A stretch of DNA of 64,000 nt, from assembly GCA_019321725.1 (NCBI GenBank), contig CM033114.1, positions 10,830,278 to 10,894,277 of the forward strand, read 5' to 3'. This DNA is from Paulownia fortunei (Eukaryota > Streptophyta > Magnoliopsida > Lamiales > Paulowniaceae). The notes beneath the pieces were generated by a model, which worked only from the letters and a program-made list of their open reading frames with translations, was not told the origin of the DNA and made no database searches. Both the position numbers and the translations under genes were made by a program. Numbering within the stretch: the first letter of the stretch is position 1; each line of letters opens with the position of its first letter. Positions 10,297-22,222 of this stretch are shown here, one piece after another.

Positions 10297-11519
10297 TGAT
10301 AAATGCATATTTTAACATATTTTTATATCAAATCCTTTATACTTTTCTTTCTTTATTCTTGTTAATATTATTGTTTTATTAATGTTTTATGTTAGGGAAT
10401 AAATGGAAGCATGTTTCCAAACTTGTGTAGTTTTTATAATTTAAGCATAATTTCATGATCAAAAGCCCTATGGACCTGAAACTTGTTTTATTTGAAATCC
10501 AAGAGATAGAAGTATAATTTTTCTGTTGGAAGATCAAGCCAATTCAATTTTTATTTTAGTATAAAATTCATCCAAATAGTTGCACAAAATGGATCACCAA
10601 AATTCGGATAAGAGTTTAGCCCAACATTGACTTATTTTACCAATTGGATCATATCTGTTAAGCTCAAATTTATTTTAGACTAAAATTTGGATATGTTATA
10701 CAAAAGTATAAATAAACAAGTTTATTGAAGACAATATGTGAGAAAATGTGTCGAAATTGTAAAAACATAAGCTGAAAGTTACTGCTGCTGTTAAAGGACG
10801 GCTCTTGGACATGATTAGGTACTATAATTAGGCCATGTATTAAGCTTGTAAGAGAGAGGGGGGGTAGAGGGTTTATTTAGGCTAAATTTTCTAGTTTGTA
10901 TATTTTCTAGTATTCTAAGTTTTCTAGTAGTAATAGAAATGCATTCTCTAGTTTCTCTTATATTTTTAGTCTTTGCTACTTTTATTATGTATTTCTAAAT
11001 TTTATTTTGTTGAGGAAAAATGGTTAACCTCTTTGAGGAAGAGGAATGGTTATATGAGTAAAAAATATTTAAGTATGTTGTATTATTATTTTGAGTTTTG
11101 ATCTAAACCCTGCTTGATCCCACAAATAAGTATTGGCGTTAAGAGATAATTTGCAATAGTAAGACAATATTATGATTACCTTATTACATGAGTTATTTGA
11201 TAATATCTTTCCATTGGAACCTTCATTATGTATGAATTCCAATTGTGGCAATTAATAGAGGTAAAAAGAATAAATAACTGTTTCTCTCTCCAAAACTCAA
11301 GAGTGGATCTCTAATCCTCAATACTTTTATTACTTTAATTCTTATTTAGTTACAACATACATTAATTGTTCATATATTTTGATTCACATAAATCCAATTT
11401 TTTTAGAAATATAAACTTGAATTCTTCAAACAACTTCCCTGTGGATCGACCTCGTACTTACGAGAAATTTATTACTTAATACAATCAGCAATTAGGTTTG
11501 CAAACTTAAAGTTGTAGCA
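10297..11519 (+). repeat. 3' LTR of element E (1223 bp)
   Basis: Begins TGATAAATGCATATTTTAAC after the polypurine tract and ends AAAGTTGTAGCA, with TG...CA ends. The same LTR appears reversed at 15798 onward (F), 43034-44687 and 52218-53541 (D) and 62505-63025 (L). The base after 11519 is integrase sequence of F on the other strand, so 11519 is a true element end. The 5' LTR of E and its target duplication lie outside the window. Confidence 0.92.
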
Positions 11520-11700
11520 TTTTTGAAAAGTGTTGGCCAATAAAATCTATATTGCAAGGTCTTTGCAGCAGTTTTATTTGCCAAAAAGTAACCACCACAT
11601 TCGTTTGAATAACAAAATTTAACAATATTACCTATCACATTATCAGGTACGCATCTTTTAAAGATTTAATTCGAAAAATATTTGAATAAGTATGGAGCAT
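11520..11700 (-). pseudogene. Integrase zinc-binding N-terminus, element F (cut by E)
   Basis: Minus strand reads CVPDNVIGNIVKFCYSNECG, then GGYFLANKTAAKTLQYRFYW and PTLFKNA, the Athila integrase start in which a His/Cys cluster binds zinc. It stops at the E LTR end; the homologous domain in D is at about 49020-49160. Confidence 0.85.
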
Positions 11701-11749
11701 CTTAATAAAAGTTTCTCACCTTAGTCAAAAACTTCTTTTTGTCTTGGGA

Positions 11750-13240
11750 GTTCTAATGCGGTGGCATCTTTCCTATCACAAGAAAATTAACAATGTCAAA
11801 AACTCTAGTAAAATAAAAAATATTAAATAGTTGTTCATCAGGGAAAGTGTTATTAATGGGTGTGATTTGAAAAGAGTTATCACAAACTAGTCTTGACAAA
11901 TAATTAGCCACTACATTCTCTACTCCTTTCTTATCTCGAATTGTAGTGTTGAATTCTTGGAGTAAGAGAATCCACATAATTAATCTAGGTTTGGCATCAT
12001 TTTTTGACAAAAAATATTTCCAAGCCGCATAATCATTAAAACAACAACTGGTGAGCCAACAAGATAAGATCTAAATATATCAACTGCAAAAATTACAGCA
12101 AGTAATTATTTTTCAGTTGTTGAATAATTCAATTGAGCACTATTTAAAGTTTTACTTGTATAGTAAATAATATATTAGCTTCTTATCTTTTCTTTGTCCT
12201 AAGATAGATCCAACAGCATAATCACTGGCATCACATATTATTTCAAAATGTAAAGTCCAATTTAGAGGCTGTATGATTGGAGCAGACGCAAGCATGCTTT
12301 TAAGTTCAACAAAAGCATTTTCACAATTTTTAGTCCATTCAAATGTATTGTCTTTTGTTAGAAGATTACACAAAGGTTTAGATATTATATTAAAAAATTT
12401 TGATAAATCTTCTATAAAAACCAGCATGGCCTAAAAATGATCTTACCTCCTTCACAAATTTTGGTATTAGCGAATTAGTAATTAACTCGATTTTATATTT
12501 ATCTACTTCAATACCTTTTAACGAAATAATATGTCCAAGAACAATACTAGTTGTTACCATGAAATGACATTTCTCCCAATTGAGTATAAGGTTCTTTTCT
12601 TCACACCTGATCAAAACTTTTTCTAAATTAGGCAAGTAATCATTGAATAAATTACCAAAAATAGAAAAATCATACATGAAAACTTCAAAAAAATGTTCAA
12701 CCATGTCACTAAAAATAATAAGCATGCATATAATCCAAAAGGCATCATTCGATATGCAAAAGTACCAAAAAGACATGTAAAACTTGTTTTCTCTTGATTT
12801 CAAGGGTAATTGCAATTTGATTATACCCAAAATATCCATCTAAAAAATAATAAAATTTATGTCCCACAACTCTTTCTAAGATTTGATCCATAAAGGATTA
12901 TGGAAAATAATCTTTTCTATTAACTAAATTGAATTTCTATAGTCAATGCATATTTGCCAACCAGTAATAGCCCTAGTTAGAATTTTACCCATATGTTGTC
13001 ATAAATAGGATAAATGATTCCATTATTTAAGAGTTTAATGACTTGATTTTCCACTACTTCTTTCATATTAGGATTTAGTCTTCGTAGCATTTCTCTAGAA
13101 GATTTAGTATTTTCCTCTAGATAGATGTTATGTGTACAAATTAAAAGCCTAATAACTTTTAATGTCAGCAACGGTCCATCCTAAAGTATTGTTATGCATT
13201 TTCAGAGTTTTAATCAACTTACCTTCTTATGATGCATTAA
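11750..13240 (-). pseudogene. Reverse transcriptase and RNase H, element F
   Basis: RT begins near 13240 (KLNAS, then REMLRRLNPNMKEVV and IKLLNNGIIYPIYD). Further motifs are MDILGIIKLQLPLKSRE, then IFSDMVEHFFEVFMYDFSIF, where the catalytic YMDD-type box reads MYDF and has lost its second Asp, then LNWEKCHFMV, VLGHIISLKGIEVDKYKI and SFLGHAGFYRRFIK. RNase H follows: FEIICDASDYAVGSILGQRK (12220-12270) and, near 12000, [17 protein letters not shown] with DKKGVENVVANYLSRL. The frame changes near 12410, 12840 and 12980, and several stops are present. The region 12010-12150 between the RNase H halves is also degenerate. Confidence 0.9.
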
Positions 13241-13324
13241 GTTTGGAATAAATTATTATTTGAAAAGTTTCATTCTCACATAAAAAAGAGTATTTCAAAT
13301 CAAATGGCAAAGATTTCATATCAA

Positions 13325-14179
13325 TCACATAAACTTTAATACTTGATGGAATAAATTGTACTGTTGACGATGAAAGTTCTTCAAACCTTGGTTTCCAAAA
13401 ATATTTTTCTTGTACTTGCAAAAATTTAGAGAGAGTATTGAGTGTGGCTTTTTCCAAATACTTTCAATTTCAAAACAAGTCTCCAAAGGATCTGAAGAAT
13501 TGACGGTAGTAAAATATTCATGAACAAGATCCTCAATTGAATCCACTTCATATACTTCGACATCTTCTGCAAGTTGCTTACAAATATTAAACACATTTAG
13601 TTCTAAAGTCATATTTCCAAAAGATAACTTCAAAGTACCATTCCTACAATTAATCTAAGCATTTGAAGTTGCAAGAAAAGAATGACCCAAAATGATAGGA
13701 ATCTGTGTATGTGCAACAGGCTTTATGTCCAAAACAAGGAAATCTATTGGAAAGTAAAACTTATCAATTTGTACCAACATATCTTCTACTACTCCATTTG
13801 GAAATTTAATCGAATGGTCAGCTAGTTGGAGTACAACATAAGTTGTTTTAAGTTATCCTAAACCTGACTGTTTATAAACTGAGAAAGGTAGAAGACTTAC
13901 ACTAGCACCAAGATCAAATAAAACACGCTCAATTCTAATATTTCCTATGGTACATGAAATGGTTGGACAACTTGGATCTTTGTACTTGGGTGGAGTGAAT
14001 TGTTGGATAATTGAATTAACACTTTCAGTTAAAAATGCCTTCTTTTTTACATGATATTTTCTTTTGATTGTACATAAATCTTTCAATAATTTAGCATAAG
14101 TTGGAACTTGCTTGATTGCATCTAATAAATAATGGAATATTAGTCTTAACTTATTTAAAAACTTTAAAGATTTCAGCAT
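13325..14179 (-). pseudogene. Aspartic protease region, element F
   Basis: The frame 14179-13853 reads DAIKQVPTYAKLLKDLCTIK, then FTPPKYKDPSCPTISCTIG, then the active site RVLFDLGASVSLLPFSVYK with the D-L-G-A-S signature intact. Downstream, about 13800-13640, comes the FPNG.VEDMLVQIDK/PIILG-type C-terminal half, then MKLSFGNMTLELNVFN and the spacer to RT. The frame breaks after SGLG. E (1-300) and D (49960-50700) carry the same region. Confidence 0.88.
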
Positions 14180-15602
14180 TTGAGTTCAATTTTTGATTTG
14201 GTTGCAATCTTTGAGAAAAAGGCACTAGAAGTGAGTATTTTTCTTTTTCATCATTTTCAAATTCACCTTCATTAAACTAAACTTCATCATCAAGACTATT
14301 TCCATTCTTCATTTCTGAAGGTGGATTAGAAACTTTCTCCTTGAGATGAATAATCTTGTCAATAACTTTTTCATTACGAAGAGTTGTGACCAAATTAGCC
14401 TCCTTGATTGAATTTTCACCTGAAGAAAAAACATGATATTGAATGGAATGATTAGGTTGAAGTTAAGCAGAAAATTTACATTTTTCATGAGTACGCAAAA
14501 AAAACTATCAGTGTTAAAAGTGTGCTTTTGATTTCATTGATGGCTTGTGAAGTTTGGTTATTGATGTTTGTTTGTCCATGCATAAATTCTTGCAAAGTTT
14601 TCTCAAGAGATTTTATATGTAGAGCTGGATAAGAAGGAAAGTTTGGTGGCTTTTGTGAATTTAGTGGTTGGGCACAGTTTTCATCTCACCAACTGAAATT
14701 GGGATGACTTCTCCATTGTAGATTGTAAGTTTCAGAATATGGAGAATGAAAAGGTTTTTTGAATATGTTCAGGACATTTGTTTAATGTTTATGCATTTAT
14801 TGGTGAGTATCCAACAAGTTCACAATTGCTACAAATTTTTTTCTCTTACACAAATTTGATTTTTTTTACTTCTTGAAGTTCCCTGGCTTCAACTTTTTTG
14901 GTTAAACTAGCAATCCTAGTATTTAGATCATTTTCTTGACTGAGGTAATATTTTCTTTTATATTAGTAAGCTTTGATCTAATAGAACCTTTGAAAGAATT
15001 AATATTATGCCATGATTGAAGGTTTTCTACCAAATGGTCTAGATATTTTAGGGGTTCATCAGGTTCTTTATTAAGAAACTCACCATTACACATTGTTTCA
15101 ACAAATATTTTGCTTCAAAAGTTAAACCTTCATAAAAGAAACTAATTAAGCGCCATTTTTCAAAACCATGATGTGGGCATGAATTCATCAAATCTTTAAA
15201 TCCTTCCTAATATTGAAAGAAATCTTCATTTGAATTTTAAGAAAAACATTAATTTTATGAGTTATAAAGAACTTTTTCAAAAATTCAACTTGCATTTCTA
15301 GCTAAGTGCCAACTAACTTAAGTTTTAAATAGTGAAGCCAATTATTTGCTTTATCTTTTAAAGAAAAAGAAAATAATTCGAGCTTAATGATCACATTTAT
15401 TTCAGATGCAAGTAAGGGTTTTCAGAGTCTAAACCATGGAAACTAGGAAGTAAAGGGATCATAACTGACTTGAATCGGAAGTTATTTGCTTTAGGAGGAA
15501 AAATAAAATAAGGAGAAAATTTTCTAGGAGGTTGCAAGTAATAATATATGGTAGACCCCTGTTGATTCTTATTTTCATCCTGGATACTTTTATTTTTGCC
15601 AT
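14180..15602 (-). pseudogene. Gag, element F
   Basis: The start corresponds to the ATG at 15600-15602, where D has its gag ATG in the same context after the PBS. Readable pieces are QDENKNQQGSTIYYYLQPP, then PLLPSFHGLDSENPYLHLK, and toward the C-terminus SETYNLQWRSHPNFSW and SQKPPNFPSYPALHIKSLE, matching D's gag. The central capsid part contains many stops and an internal deletion relative to D (after ENPYLHLK), so it is more decayed than the D copy. Confidence 0.82.
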
Positions 15603-15773
15603 GGTGAAAGCGTGCAAAGGTAACTCAAACAAATTTTCAAATAAAGTTTCAGAATTATTTCTAACTAAACAGAATTATGACTATGATACCATATAACCCT
15701 ATAATTATAAAGAAAATAAACACATAATATTTATGAAGAAAAATATTTTCAAACCTGAATACTTACCTTGCCT

Positions 15774-15791
15774 TCCCTAACAACGATGCCA
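15774..15791 (-). other. Primer-binding site (tRNA-Asp type), element F
   Basis: Minus strand TGGCATCGTTGTTAGGGA, separated by AGTTTT from the LTR end. It fits a decayed TGGCGCCGTTGCCGGGGA, complementary to the tRNA-Asp 3' end, the usual Athila primer. D (52194-52211) and J (59695-59712) have cognate sites. Confidence 0.8.
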
Positions 15792-15797
15792 AAAACT

Positions 15798-17155
15798 TGC
15801 TACAATTTTAAGGTTCCAAACTCAAGTGTTGGTTGTGTCAAGTAATAAATTTCTTGTGAGTTCGAGGTCGATCTATAGGGAATTTGTTTAAAAATTTCAA
15901 GATTATATTTTTAAAGAAAAAAGATGGACATTATGTGGTTTTGAATATATAAGAAAATAATCATGTATGCTATAACTAAAAAAAATCAAAGTAATAAAAG
16001 TACCGAGAATTAAGGATCCGCTCTTGAGTTTTGCATAGAGGAATAATTATTTATTCTTTTCACCTATTTTAATTACCACTATTGTAATGTATATATAATG
16101 AAGGTTCCAATGGGAAGTTGTTATCAAATAGCTCACGCATTAAGGTCATCATAGTTTTATCTTACTATTTGCAAATTATCTCTTAACACCAATACTTGTT
16201 TATAGAATCAGTATTTATGCACTCGTTTGTCTACAACAAACCAAGGTTTCATGTTAGCGGTTGGTGTAGTAAAACCAAATGTCTAGCTAAATGAACCTAG
16301 GTATTTATTGTGCCAATAGTGATACTTAAATCAAGAATCACCATAAAACAAGTAGGGTTTATATCAAAAATTAAAATAATAATACAATATACTTAAATAT
16401 TTTCTATCTTTATAACTATTCTTTTTCTTCCATCAAGAGGTTCACCCTTTCTCCTCAGCAAAATTAAATTTAGAAAAATATAATGAAAGTAGAAAAGACT
16501 AAAAATAGAAAAAAAACTAGAGAATATATTTCTAGTACTACTAAAAAACAAAGCTTAAAGAAAGACAACAATAAAATTTTCTTTTCCCTCTAACATCCCC
16601 CCCCCTCTTACAAGCGTAATATATGGCCTATTTATAATGCTTGGAGTATGCTAGAGGCCAAATATATAATGAAGGAGTTAAACAATCAAGTGGTATGCTA
16701 GTTGTCAAAAGTTGGTAAGTTGTTACACCAAATCCTCAAAATTTTCACCTACTCGATTGAATTGAATTTTAATGCCGGATACAACCAGACTTTGATGATG
16801 GGTAAAAAAAATAAAAATTGTAGATCTTTCTTTCACGATATATTTTACATATGTCATTTGTTAAATTAAGGTGCAGGATAAGGGAGATATGTTCAAATTA
16901 GGGGATTATGTTCAAGAGTCATCTTTCAACATCAACAACGTATTGCAACATGATTATTGACTATTTTGACATATTTTCTCACCATCTTGTCTACATACGA
17001 ATTATTTATCTACCTCTTATGTATAATATATCCAAACTTCATCCCAAAATAAATTTTTGTTTAAGAAATATAACCCAATTGGTAATATAGGCCTGGGCTG
17101 ACTTAACTCTGATCCGAATTCTTGGTAATCTATTTTGTGTAGCCACTTATAATCC
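15798..17155 (-). repeat. 5' LTR of element F, outer end missing
   Basis: Starts TGCTACAATTTTAAGG on the plus strand and matches the D 3' LTR (43034-44687) up to the phrase around GTGATCCATTTTGTATAACC (here GTAATCTATTTTGTGTAGCC, about 17130-17145). After that the homology stops, and the expected CTTATCA end is not found. The right boundary is therefore a truncation, placed to within about 20 bases. Confidence 0.85.
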
Positions 17156-17329
17156 AACTTTTTTAATCCTTACATGATTAGTATAAGACCCAAAGTCAGC
17201 ATAAACTTGCAGATGAATGATATATCAATCCATAGCCTGAAAAATTAACCTAAAACCATTTTGAAATCAAAAGTTACGCCAGTTTCTCTAAAACCTACAT
17301 ATAAAAAAAATTAATCTCATTTTTTTATT

Positions 17330-18999
17330 TTGATTTCTCATTTATTCCTAAAACACAAAAATGCTTTAATTGGAAGTTCTAATGATAATTTCAAAGTGAA
17401 AATAATTATACAAATCCTAATTAATTGTACATTTTTAAATGTCATCAAGAAGAATAGGACTTTTGTCTTCAAGTTTACTTTATATGGTGGTTACAAAAAT
17501 TAGGTCAAACCTAAAATTAGCCCCACTTGTTAATTTCGTTGTTTGGAAAGTCTAACTTTCCTAACTAACCAAATCCACATCATATCAAAGACTTTCCTAA
17601 CAAACCAAATCCACATCATATCAAAATCCCATATTCCTCCTATTTTGAATGGCTGAAAATATGGCCTCTAATTGGCCAACAATTTCCGGCCTGTCTCTTC
17701 TCTAGATACTCTTCTCCAAATACATTAAACATATCCCATAAATTCAATCTTGATATTCATATACATTGAACCAATTCCATAAATTCTATCTTGATATCTT
17801 ATATTAATTTAAATAAGAAAAATTATTTTTTCTATTTAATTTAATTCTTCTAATATTTCAAGTCAGCTTCTATTAATGAGTTATTTTTAGTTAGGCTTAG
17901 ACTTCATTAAGCACATTAATTAATTCAATCAATTAATCAATGCACTCAAAATTGGATTTCCAATCTTATTGGGTCCAATTAAATAATCCTATTATTTAAT
18001 TAGATAATTAACTTATTAATTTAAATTAATTTAATCCTTAATTAATTAATCCAATTAATTAATTATATCCAATTCTTTGGATTAATTTTAGACTAGAGAT
18101 TATTCATTCCAAATTGTGTATGACTCTTTAGCTACTACTGGTTTGCAACATTTACAACTTATGAATAACAATTATTGTGACTAATTAATCCACTTGGAAT
18201 TAACTCTTTAAAATCAAGAACTTCACTATCTATAAAAACATCTAGCAAGTAATCATAGTAAACTAGTTTTAGGTGAAATAGCAAGTGATCCTATTACAAT
18301 TACGAATACCATGCACATAAGGTTCTTCCATCAACTAATCTTCTAATTGAGTTTAGGGTATGGATAAAAGTTAAAACCCTAATTGACTCAATAACTATGA
18401 TTTTATTTCAAGTTCCAGTAGCTCTAGACAAATCGTCAAAAACTCTTTTCTAATATTTATCATACCTTGGCTAAGGATTTCAGAGTTATGAACTATAAAA
18501 ATATAGGAGTTTTACTTATTATACTAGACAAGTGATGGATCATCTGTTGGTCGCTCATTAACCTCCATACGTATAGATGTAATACCCAATGTATTCCATT
18601 TGTGATTTTCATACAATCAAAGAAGACATCAAAGTAAGACATGACACGAACAAGATTATAATAGTGCCTCAAGGCAAAGGACTAGTCCCGTACTATCGTA
18701 ACACAGAGATATGTGAGTCTATTGGGCTATTTGATATCCCATCTCAAAAAGCCCTTGACTCAAAATTTATTTAAGAATAAAGCTTTAGAGGCATGTTCCA
18801 TGATTGCCATTATATGCGTGACCGAGCCTCGTAGCTATATTTGGTCTAAAGACTATATCAAATATGTTAAAGGAATATACAAGACATAAGATAAAAAAGT
18901 ACCTTTTATATTAATATGATTCCCAACAATATTGTTTTACAAAAGAAAGAAGTACAATACACCCAATCTAATTGGGGCGTCAGGCATCCTACTTCAACA
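17330..18999 (-). repeat. Copia LTR G (family of I and K), outer end at 18999
   Basis: The plus strand ends CATCCTACTTCAACA at 18999; read on the minus strand this is the TGTTGAAGTAGG start of an LTR like those of K (TGTTAGAGTAGG) and I (TGTTAGAGTAGTGG). Shared internal blocks include the GAATTAACTCTTTAAA...AAGAACTTCACTATC stretch near 18200 (K: near 42595) and the GATTGCCATTATATGCGTGACC stretch near 18803 (K: near 53780). No polypurine tract precedes 18999, so G is a 5' or solo LTR whose outer edge abuts H's LTR at 19000. Its inner end is lost toward F; the left limit is approximate, and 17156-17330 is unassigned. Confidence 0.75.
17555..17625. repeat. Two-copy 36-bp tandem repeat in LTR G
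   Basis: 17555-17590 and 17591-about 17624 repeat a unit starting ACTTTCCTAAC and containing CCAAATCCACATCATATCAAA, with one or two base differences. Period is 36 bases. It looks like a local slippage duplication with no evident function. Confidence 0.85.
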
Positions 19000-19163
19000 C
19001 AGCATGATTTTTATCTTATTAAACAAAACCAGGACATAATATTTCAAAAGAATCGAGTATAAAGTTCAAACAAAGGAATTTTGAAAAGGAAGAAAGTAAG
19101 AAAAAAATTGAACGCTCTATTCACCTCCCATTGTGAACCTTTTCATGCTACTTGGAACTAACA
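19000..19163 (+). repeat. 5' LTR remnant of element H
   Basis: Only the last 164 bases remain, ending CTTGGAACTAACA just two bases before the PBS. The stretch near 19120-19145 (CTCTATTCACCTCCC, then TTGTGAACC) resembles the U5 end typical of SIRE-type LTRs. Its left side is replaced by LTR G, whose outer edge is at 18999; CAGCA (19000-19004) would be the right target duplication of G, untestable because G's other end is lost. Confidence 0.7.
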
Positions 19164-19165
19164 AA

Positions 19166-19180
19166 TGGTATTAGAGTGGT
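19166..19180 (+). other. Primer-binding site (initiator tRNA-Met type), element H
   Basis: TGGTATTAGAGTGGT, two bases after the LTR end CTAACA; one mismatch to TGGTATCAGAG. It marks the start of the internal region of H. Confidence 0.8.
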
Positions 19181-19269
19181 TGACTTTTGAAAAGTCTTAT
19201 TTTTTTTTTCAAATCTCATGATTTGAATTGGATCTATTTTTAGTGGACTTATACTCATATTTTCAACAC

Positions 19270-20640
19270 GAAAAATATTGATAGCATATCAAGAATTCTT
19301 ATGTTTTATATAGATGAATATGATGATCGAAAAATTCATATGCAAGCACACTTGTTGAAGTTAGATGATGATATATGGGTAGTGTTAGAAAAATGTCTTA
19401 AAAGTCACAAACATTGTGTCATCTAGTAGAAACGAGCTTATTAACAAACCTAAAGCTGAATGGATGCTTATATGCCAAAAGAAGGCATATTGTATTCACT
19501 ATGGCCAAAAACTTCTGATTCAAAACTCTTGATAAGGACATGTTTAACCAAGTCAAGAAATGTCAGACTGCAAGGGATATCTAGAAAAAAGATTACCCTA
19601 ATCTATGAGAGGACAGATCAAATAAAGAAGAACAAGATTTTCATAGCAGGAAAGAAGTTTAAAACTTTCAAGATGAAGTTAGGTAAACCTTGGATGAGAT
19701 GGATGAGAAATTCTCTACTCTTATCCATGAACTTACAACTCTTGAGAAAAAACACATCATTGAGGAAATGGTGTTAAAGTTGATTAGAGGACTGTCGAAG
19801 GAGTAGGATATATAGACAGTGGCTATACGAGAATCAAAGGATCTCTTGAAAATATCCCTCCATGAGTTCTTCTTAGACCTTAAAGCCTATCAATTCTAAA
19901 TAGGAATAAGTACGAAGGAAGAAGCCAACACATCAGATCAAAGGACTGCTATGCTAGTAGCCACATAGGTTACTGATCTAATAGATGATTAGCCAATGGG
20001 CCTATTGATGAAAAAATTTCGAAGGCTCGTAAATAAAAACCTTAAAGAACAAAGGGAAAAACATTTATGCCCAAAAGATAGCAGCAAAACAAGGTTAGTG
20101 ATAAAAAACTTGGTAATAAACCACTTATTGACTTGTGCTATAACTGTAGAAAACCAGGATACTTTATACGAGAATGTTCATTTTCTCTCGTACAGAAGTA
20201 CATTGAAAAAGAGATGAAAGCTCAAAGAGCAGAAAATTTGGAAAGAAATAAGAAAGCTTAGTTGCTGAAGCAAAAACCAACAAACAGTCAGCAAAAGCTA
20301 AAGCAAGATATGAAGGATGAAGTATTAATGCGCTTGATAGAAAATAATGCGCTTGAATCTACTTCAAAGATCAATGAGGTAAGCCTTTCTTGCTCTAATA
20401 ACTTTCCACATGAGAATTTATATGTATATTTTCAAGAACGTACGCATGATCATTTTTTCTATCATAGAGAAGCACATACTTCTCACAACAGAGAATCAAA
20501 AACTTAAGAGTGAGCACAAGATTCTTCATGCTGAGTTGAGAAACCAACAAGGCTGTGTAGATGAGTGCAATAATTTTAGAGCAGAAAATGGTCAACTAAA
20601 ATAAGATATTCAACTCATAATACAAAGAGAAGCTAAGTTA
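19270..20640 (+). pseudogene. Copia gag of element H
   Basis: Pieces in several frames: MFYIDEYDDRKIHMQAHLLK and LDDDIWVVLE near 19305-19395; DEMDEKFSTLIHELTTLEK near 19690-19750; then MVLKLIRGLSKE and SLHEFFLDLKAYQ (UBN2-type gag end) near 19770-19900. A zinc knuckle CYNCRKPGYFIREC lies at 20136-20177, with the His of CCHC changed to Tyr. Downstream, 20180-20640 reads Lys/Glu-rich, coiled-coil-like sequence usual behind this knuckle. Stops and frameshifts break it at many points; 20640-21260 continues as low-complexity Lys/Asn-rich remnant without a clear domain. Confidence 0.8.
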
Positions 20641-21259
20641 ACTTCAAATAATGCAAACTGAACAAGCTAATCTCTTCATTTTGAAAAATGCCCAAGTCAA
20701 TGAATATCATGATAAGCATGTAGAAAGCATTTGATGACTAAGTTAGATTAGGATTTGATTGCAAAAATGTTGCCAGATCCTCTCTTGCTGAGACGGAGAA
20801 CAAAAAGGATCTTCATAAAGAAAAGGAAAAGATAATCTTCATCAAAAGTCAAAATAAGCAGACTCAAAGGCTATACCATCGCAGGATGATTAGAATGTCT
20901 GAAACCAACAAAGTTAATAAAGAGAGTTGGGATATGTGGAAGAAAATAAACCTACTAAACTTGAACATTCAAAGTTCAAAGTCCTAAAGTATGACCAACT
21001 ATAGGGCAAAGAACACAAGGTGGACTAGTTCTAGGCATGAAAATATAGAAAATCCATATTAAGCCACCCCACATGACTTGGAAAAATATGAGGACCTACT
21101 ATCAATCTAATAATATGACAGGAAGACTTCACAGAGGGTATAAGAATCACTCAACTGCCATATATGATCTCTACCATATACCTACACAAAATAGAATACA
21201 TAAATCTAATGTACATAAACTTTATCACACACATGGACATATACATCACTCACCTACTT

Positions 21260-22222
21260 GTTAAGATTATTCATATGTGAGTTATATAATACATTAGAGG
21301 AATGCACACACAACATAATAAATAATTTGTGCATAGAAAACCTAGAAAGATTTACCCTCCCAGAAATGAGGTTAAACAAGTACGTGTTCCCAAAAAAACT
21401 AACTATGAAGGTCCTAAAGAGAAATGGGTATCTAAATCCTAATAACTTATCTATAGGTTAGCAGGATAATCAATGGTCCTCCACTATGGTGTATAAATTG
21501 CTTGAGACACATGACTGGAGATAGAAATCTATTGATAAAATTTAAAGTAATTAAAGGCCTCGATATAGTTTTTGGAGATAACTCCAAAGAAAAACCTAGG
21601 GGATAAATAAAGTGTGCAAAGGTAACATTTCTATTATTGATATTTCTATTTTAAAAACTCAAGTATAACTTGTTCATCATTAGTCAACTCTATGATAAAG
21701 GTAACACTATAGAATTTTCCAATAATTACGGCACTACTGAAGATAATTAATCTGATCAAATCAAACTACTAGAGCTAGAAAAGATAATATCTATATTGTT
21801 TAGTGGTTATTATCTTTTACTGCTAACCCTACTTGTTTTATAGTAAATAATACTTCAGTACAGGGTTGGTTATGACATAAATGCTTAAACCACATCAATT
21901 TTTAGGATGATTGCAAAGCTTTACACACATGGTTTGGTACATATCAAAAGGGAAAAGTATGTTAAGCTTACCAACTGAGTAAACATACCAAATCAACTTT
22001 CAAGATTAAGAATTATTTGTTGACCACTAGAGTATTGGAGCCACTCCACATTAATTTATTTGGACCAATACATGCACACATTCTAAGTGGCAAAATGTAC
22101 GCCATTGGGTTGTATTTCTGCACCAAATATAATTGGGTTATATTTCTATAGAGAAAAGATGGAACATGCAACAAGCTAACTAAACTATTCGAAAAAATTC
22201 AAACAGAGAAAGGCCAAGCTAT
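21260..22222 (+). pseudogene. Copia protease, GAG-pre-integrase and integrase start, element H
   Basis: Near 21500 LRHMTGDRNLLIKFK and VIKGLDIVFGDNSKE match the copia protease start, but the catalytic D-S-G is not there. Then SQLYDKGNTIEFSNNYGTT (21690-21735), the His/Cys region W-HKCLNHINF near 21870-21900, and the integrase core: THVLEP.. replaced here by TTRVLEPLHINLFGPIHAHI (22025-22080), in which the usual first catalytic Asp (MDLFGPM) reads Asn, then KYNWVIFLERKDGTCNKLTK and IQTEKGQAIVRV. It ends where LTR I begins; the rest of integrase is missing. Confidence 0.82.

Larger units (their letters stand above)
11520..17155 (-). mobile_element. Athila-type Ty3/gypsy element F, 5' portion
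   Basis: Reverse-strand element of the same family as E and D. From high to low coordinate: 5' LTR (15798-about 17155, outer end missing), PBS (15774-15791), gag, protease, RT, RNase H and the zinc-binding start of integrase, where E interrupts it at 11520. The remaining integrase, 3' non-coding region and 3' LTR should lie left of the window beyond E. Nonsense and frameshift changes are spread throughout. RT motifs (the FSDMVE...EVF region, LNWEKCHFMV, SFLGHAGFYRRFIK) identify the Athila lineage. Confidence 0.9.
19000..22222 (+). mobile_element. Ty1/copia element H (SIRE/Maximus-like), left part
   Basis: Plus-strand copia element with a short LTR remnant (19000-19163), PBS, gag with zinc knuckle, protease remnant and the start of integrase, cut at 22222 by LTR I. 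The matching C-terminal RT/RNase H part resumes near 37840 after I and B. The domain order gag-PR-INT-RT-RH is the copia order. Gag phrases (MQAHLLKLDDDIWVVLE, KFSTLIHELTTLEK) and the TGGTATTAGAGTGG PBS fit the SIRE/Maximus group. Strongly decayed. Confidence 0.82.

Noticed and set aside
18589..18774. 61-codon plus-strand frame in LTR G
   Set aside because: The stretch aligns with K's LTR at 53542-53700, where no frame exists.
17330..18999. G as the 3' LTR of a minus-strand copia element extending right
   Set aside because: No polypurine tract precedes its start at 18999; the adjoining bases are the H LTR with H's PBS 163 bases on.
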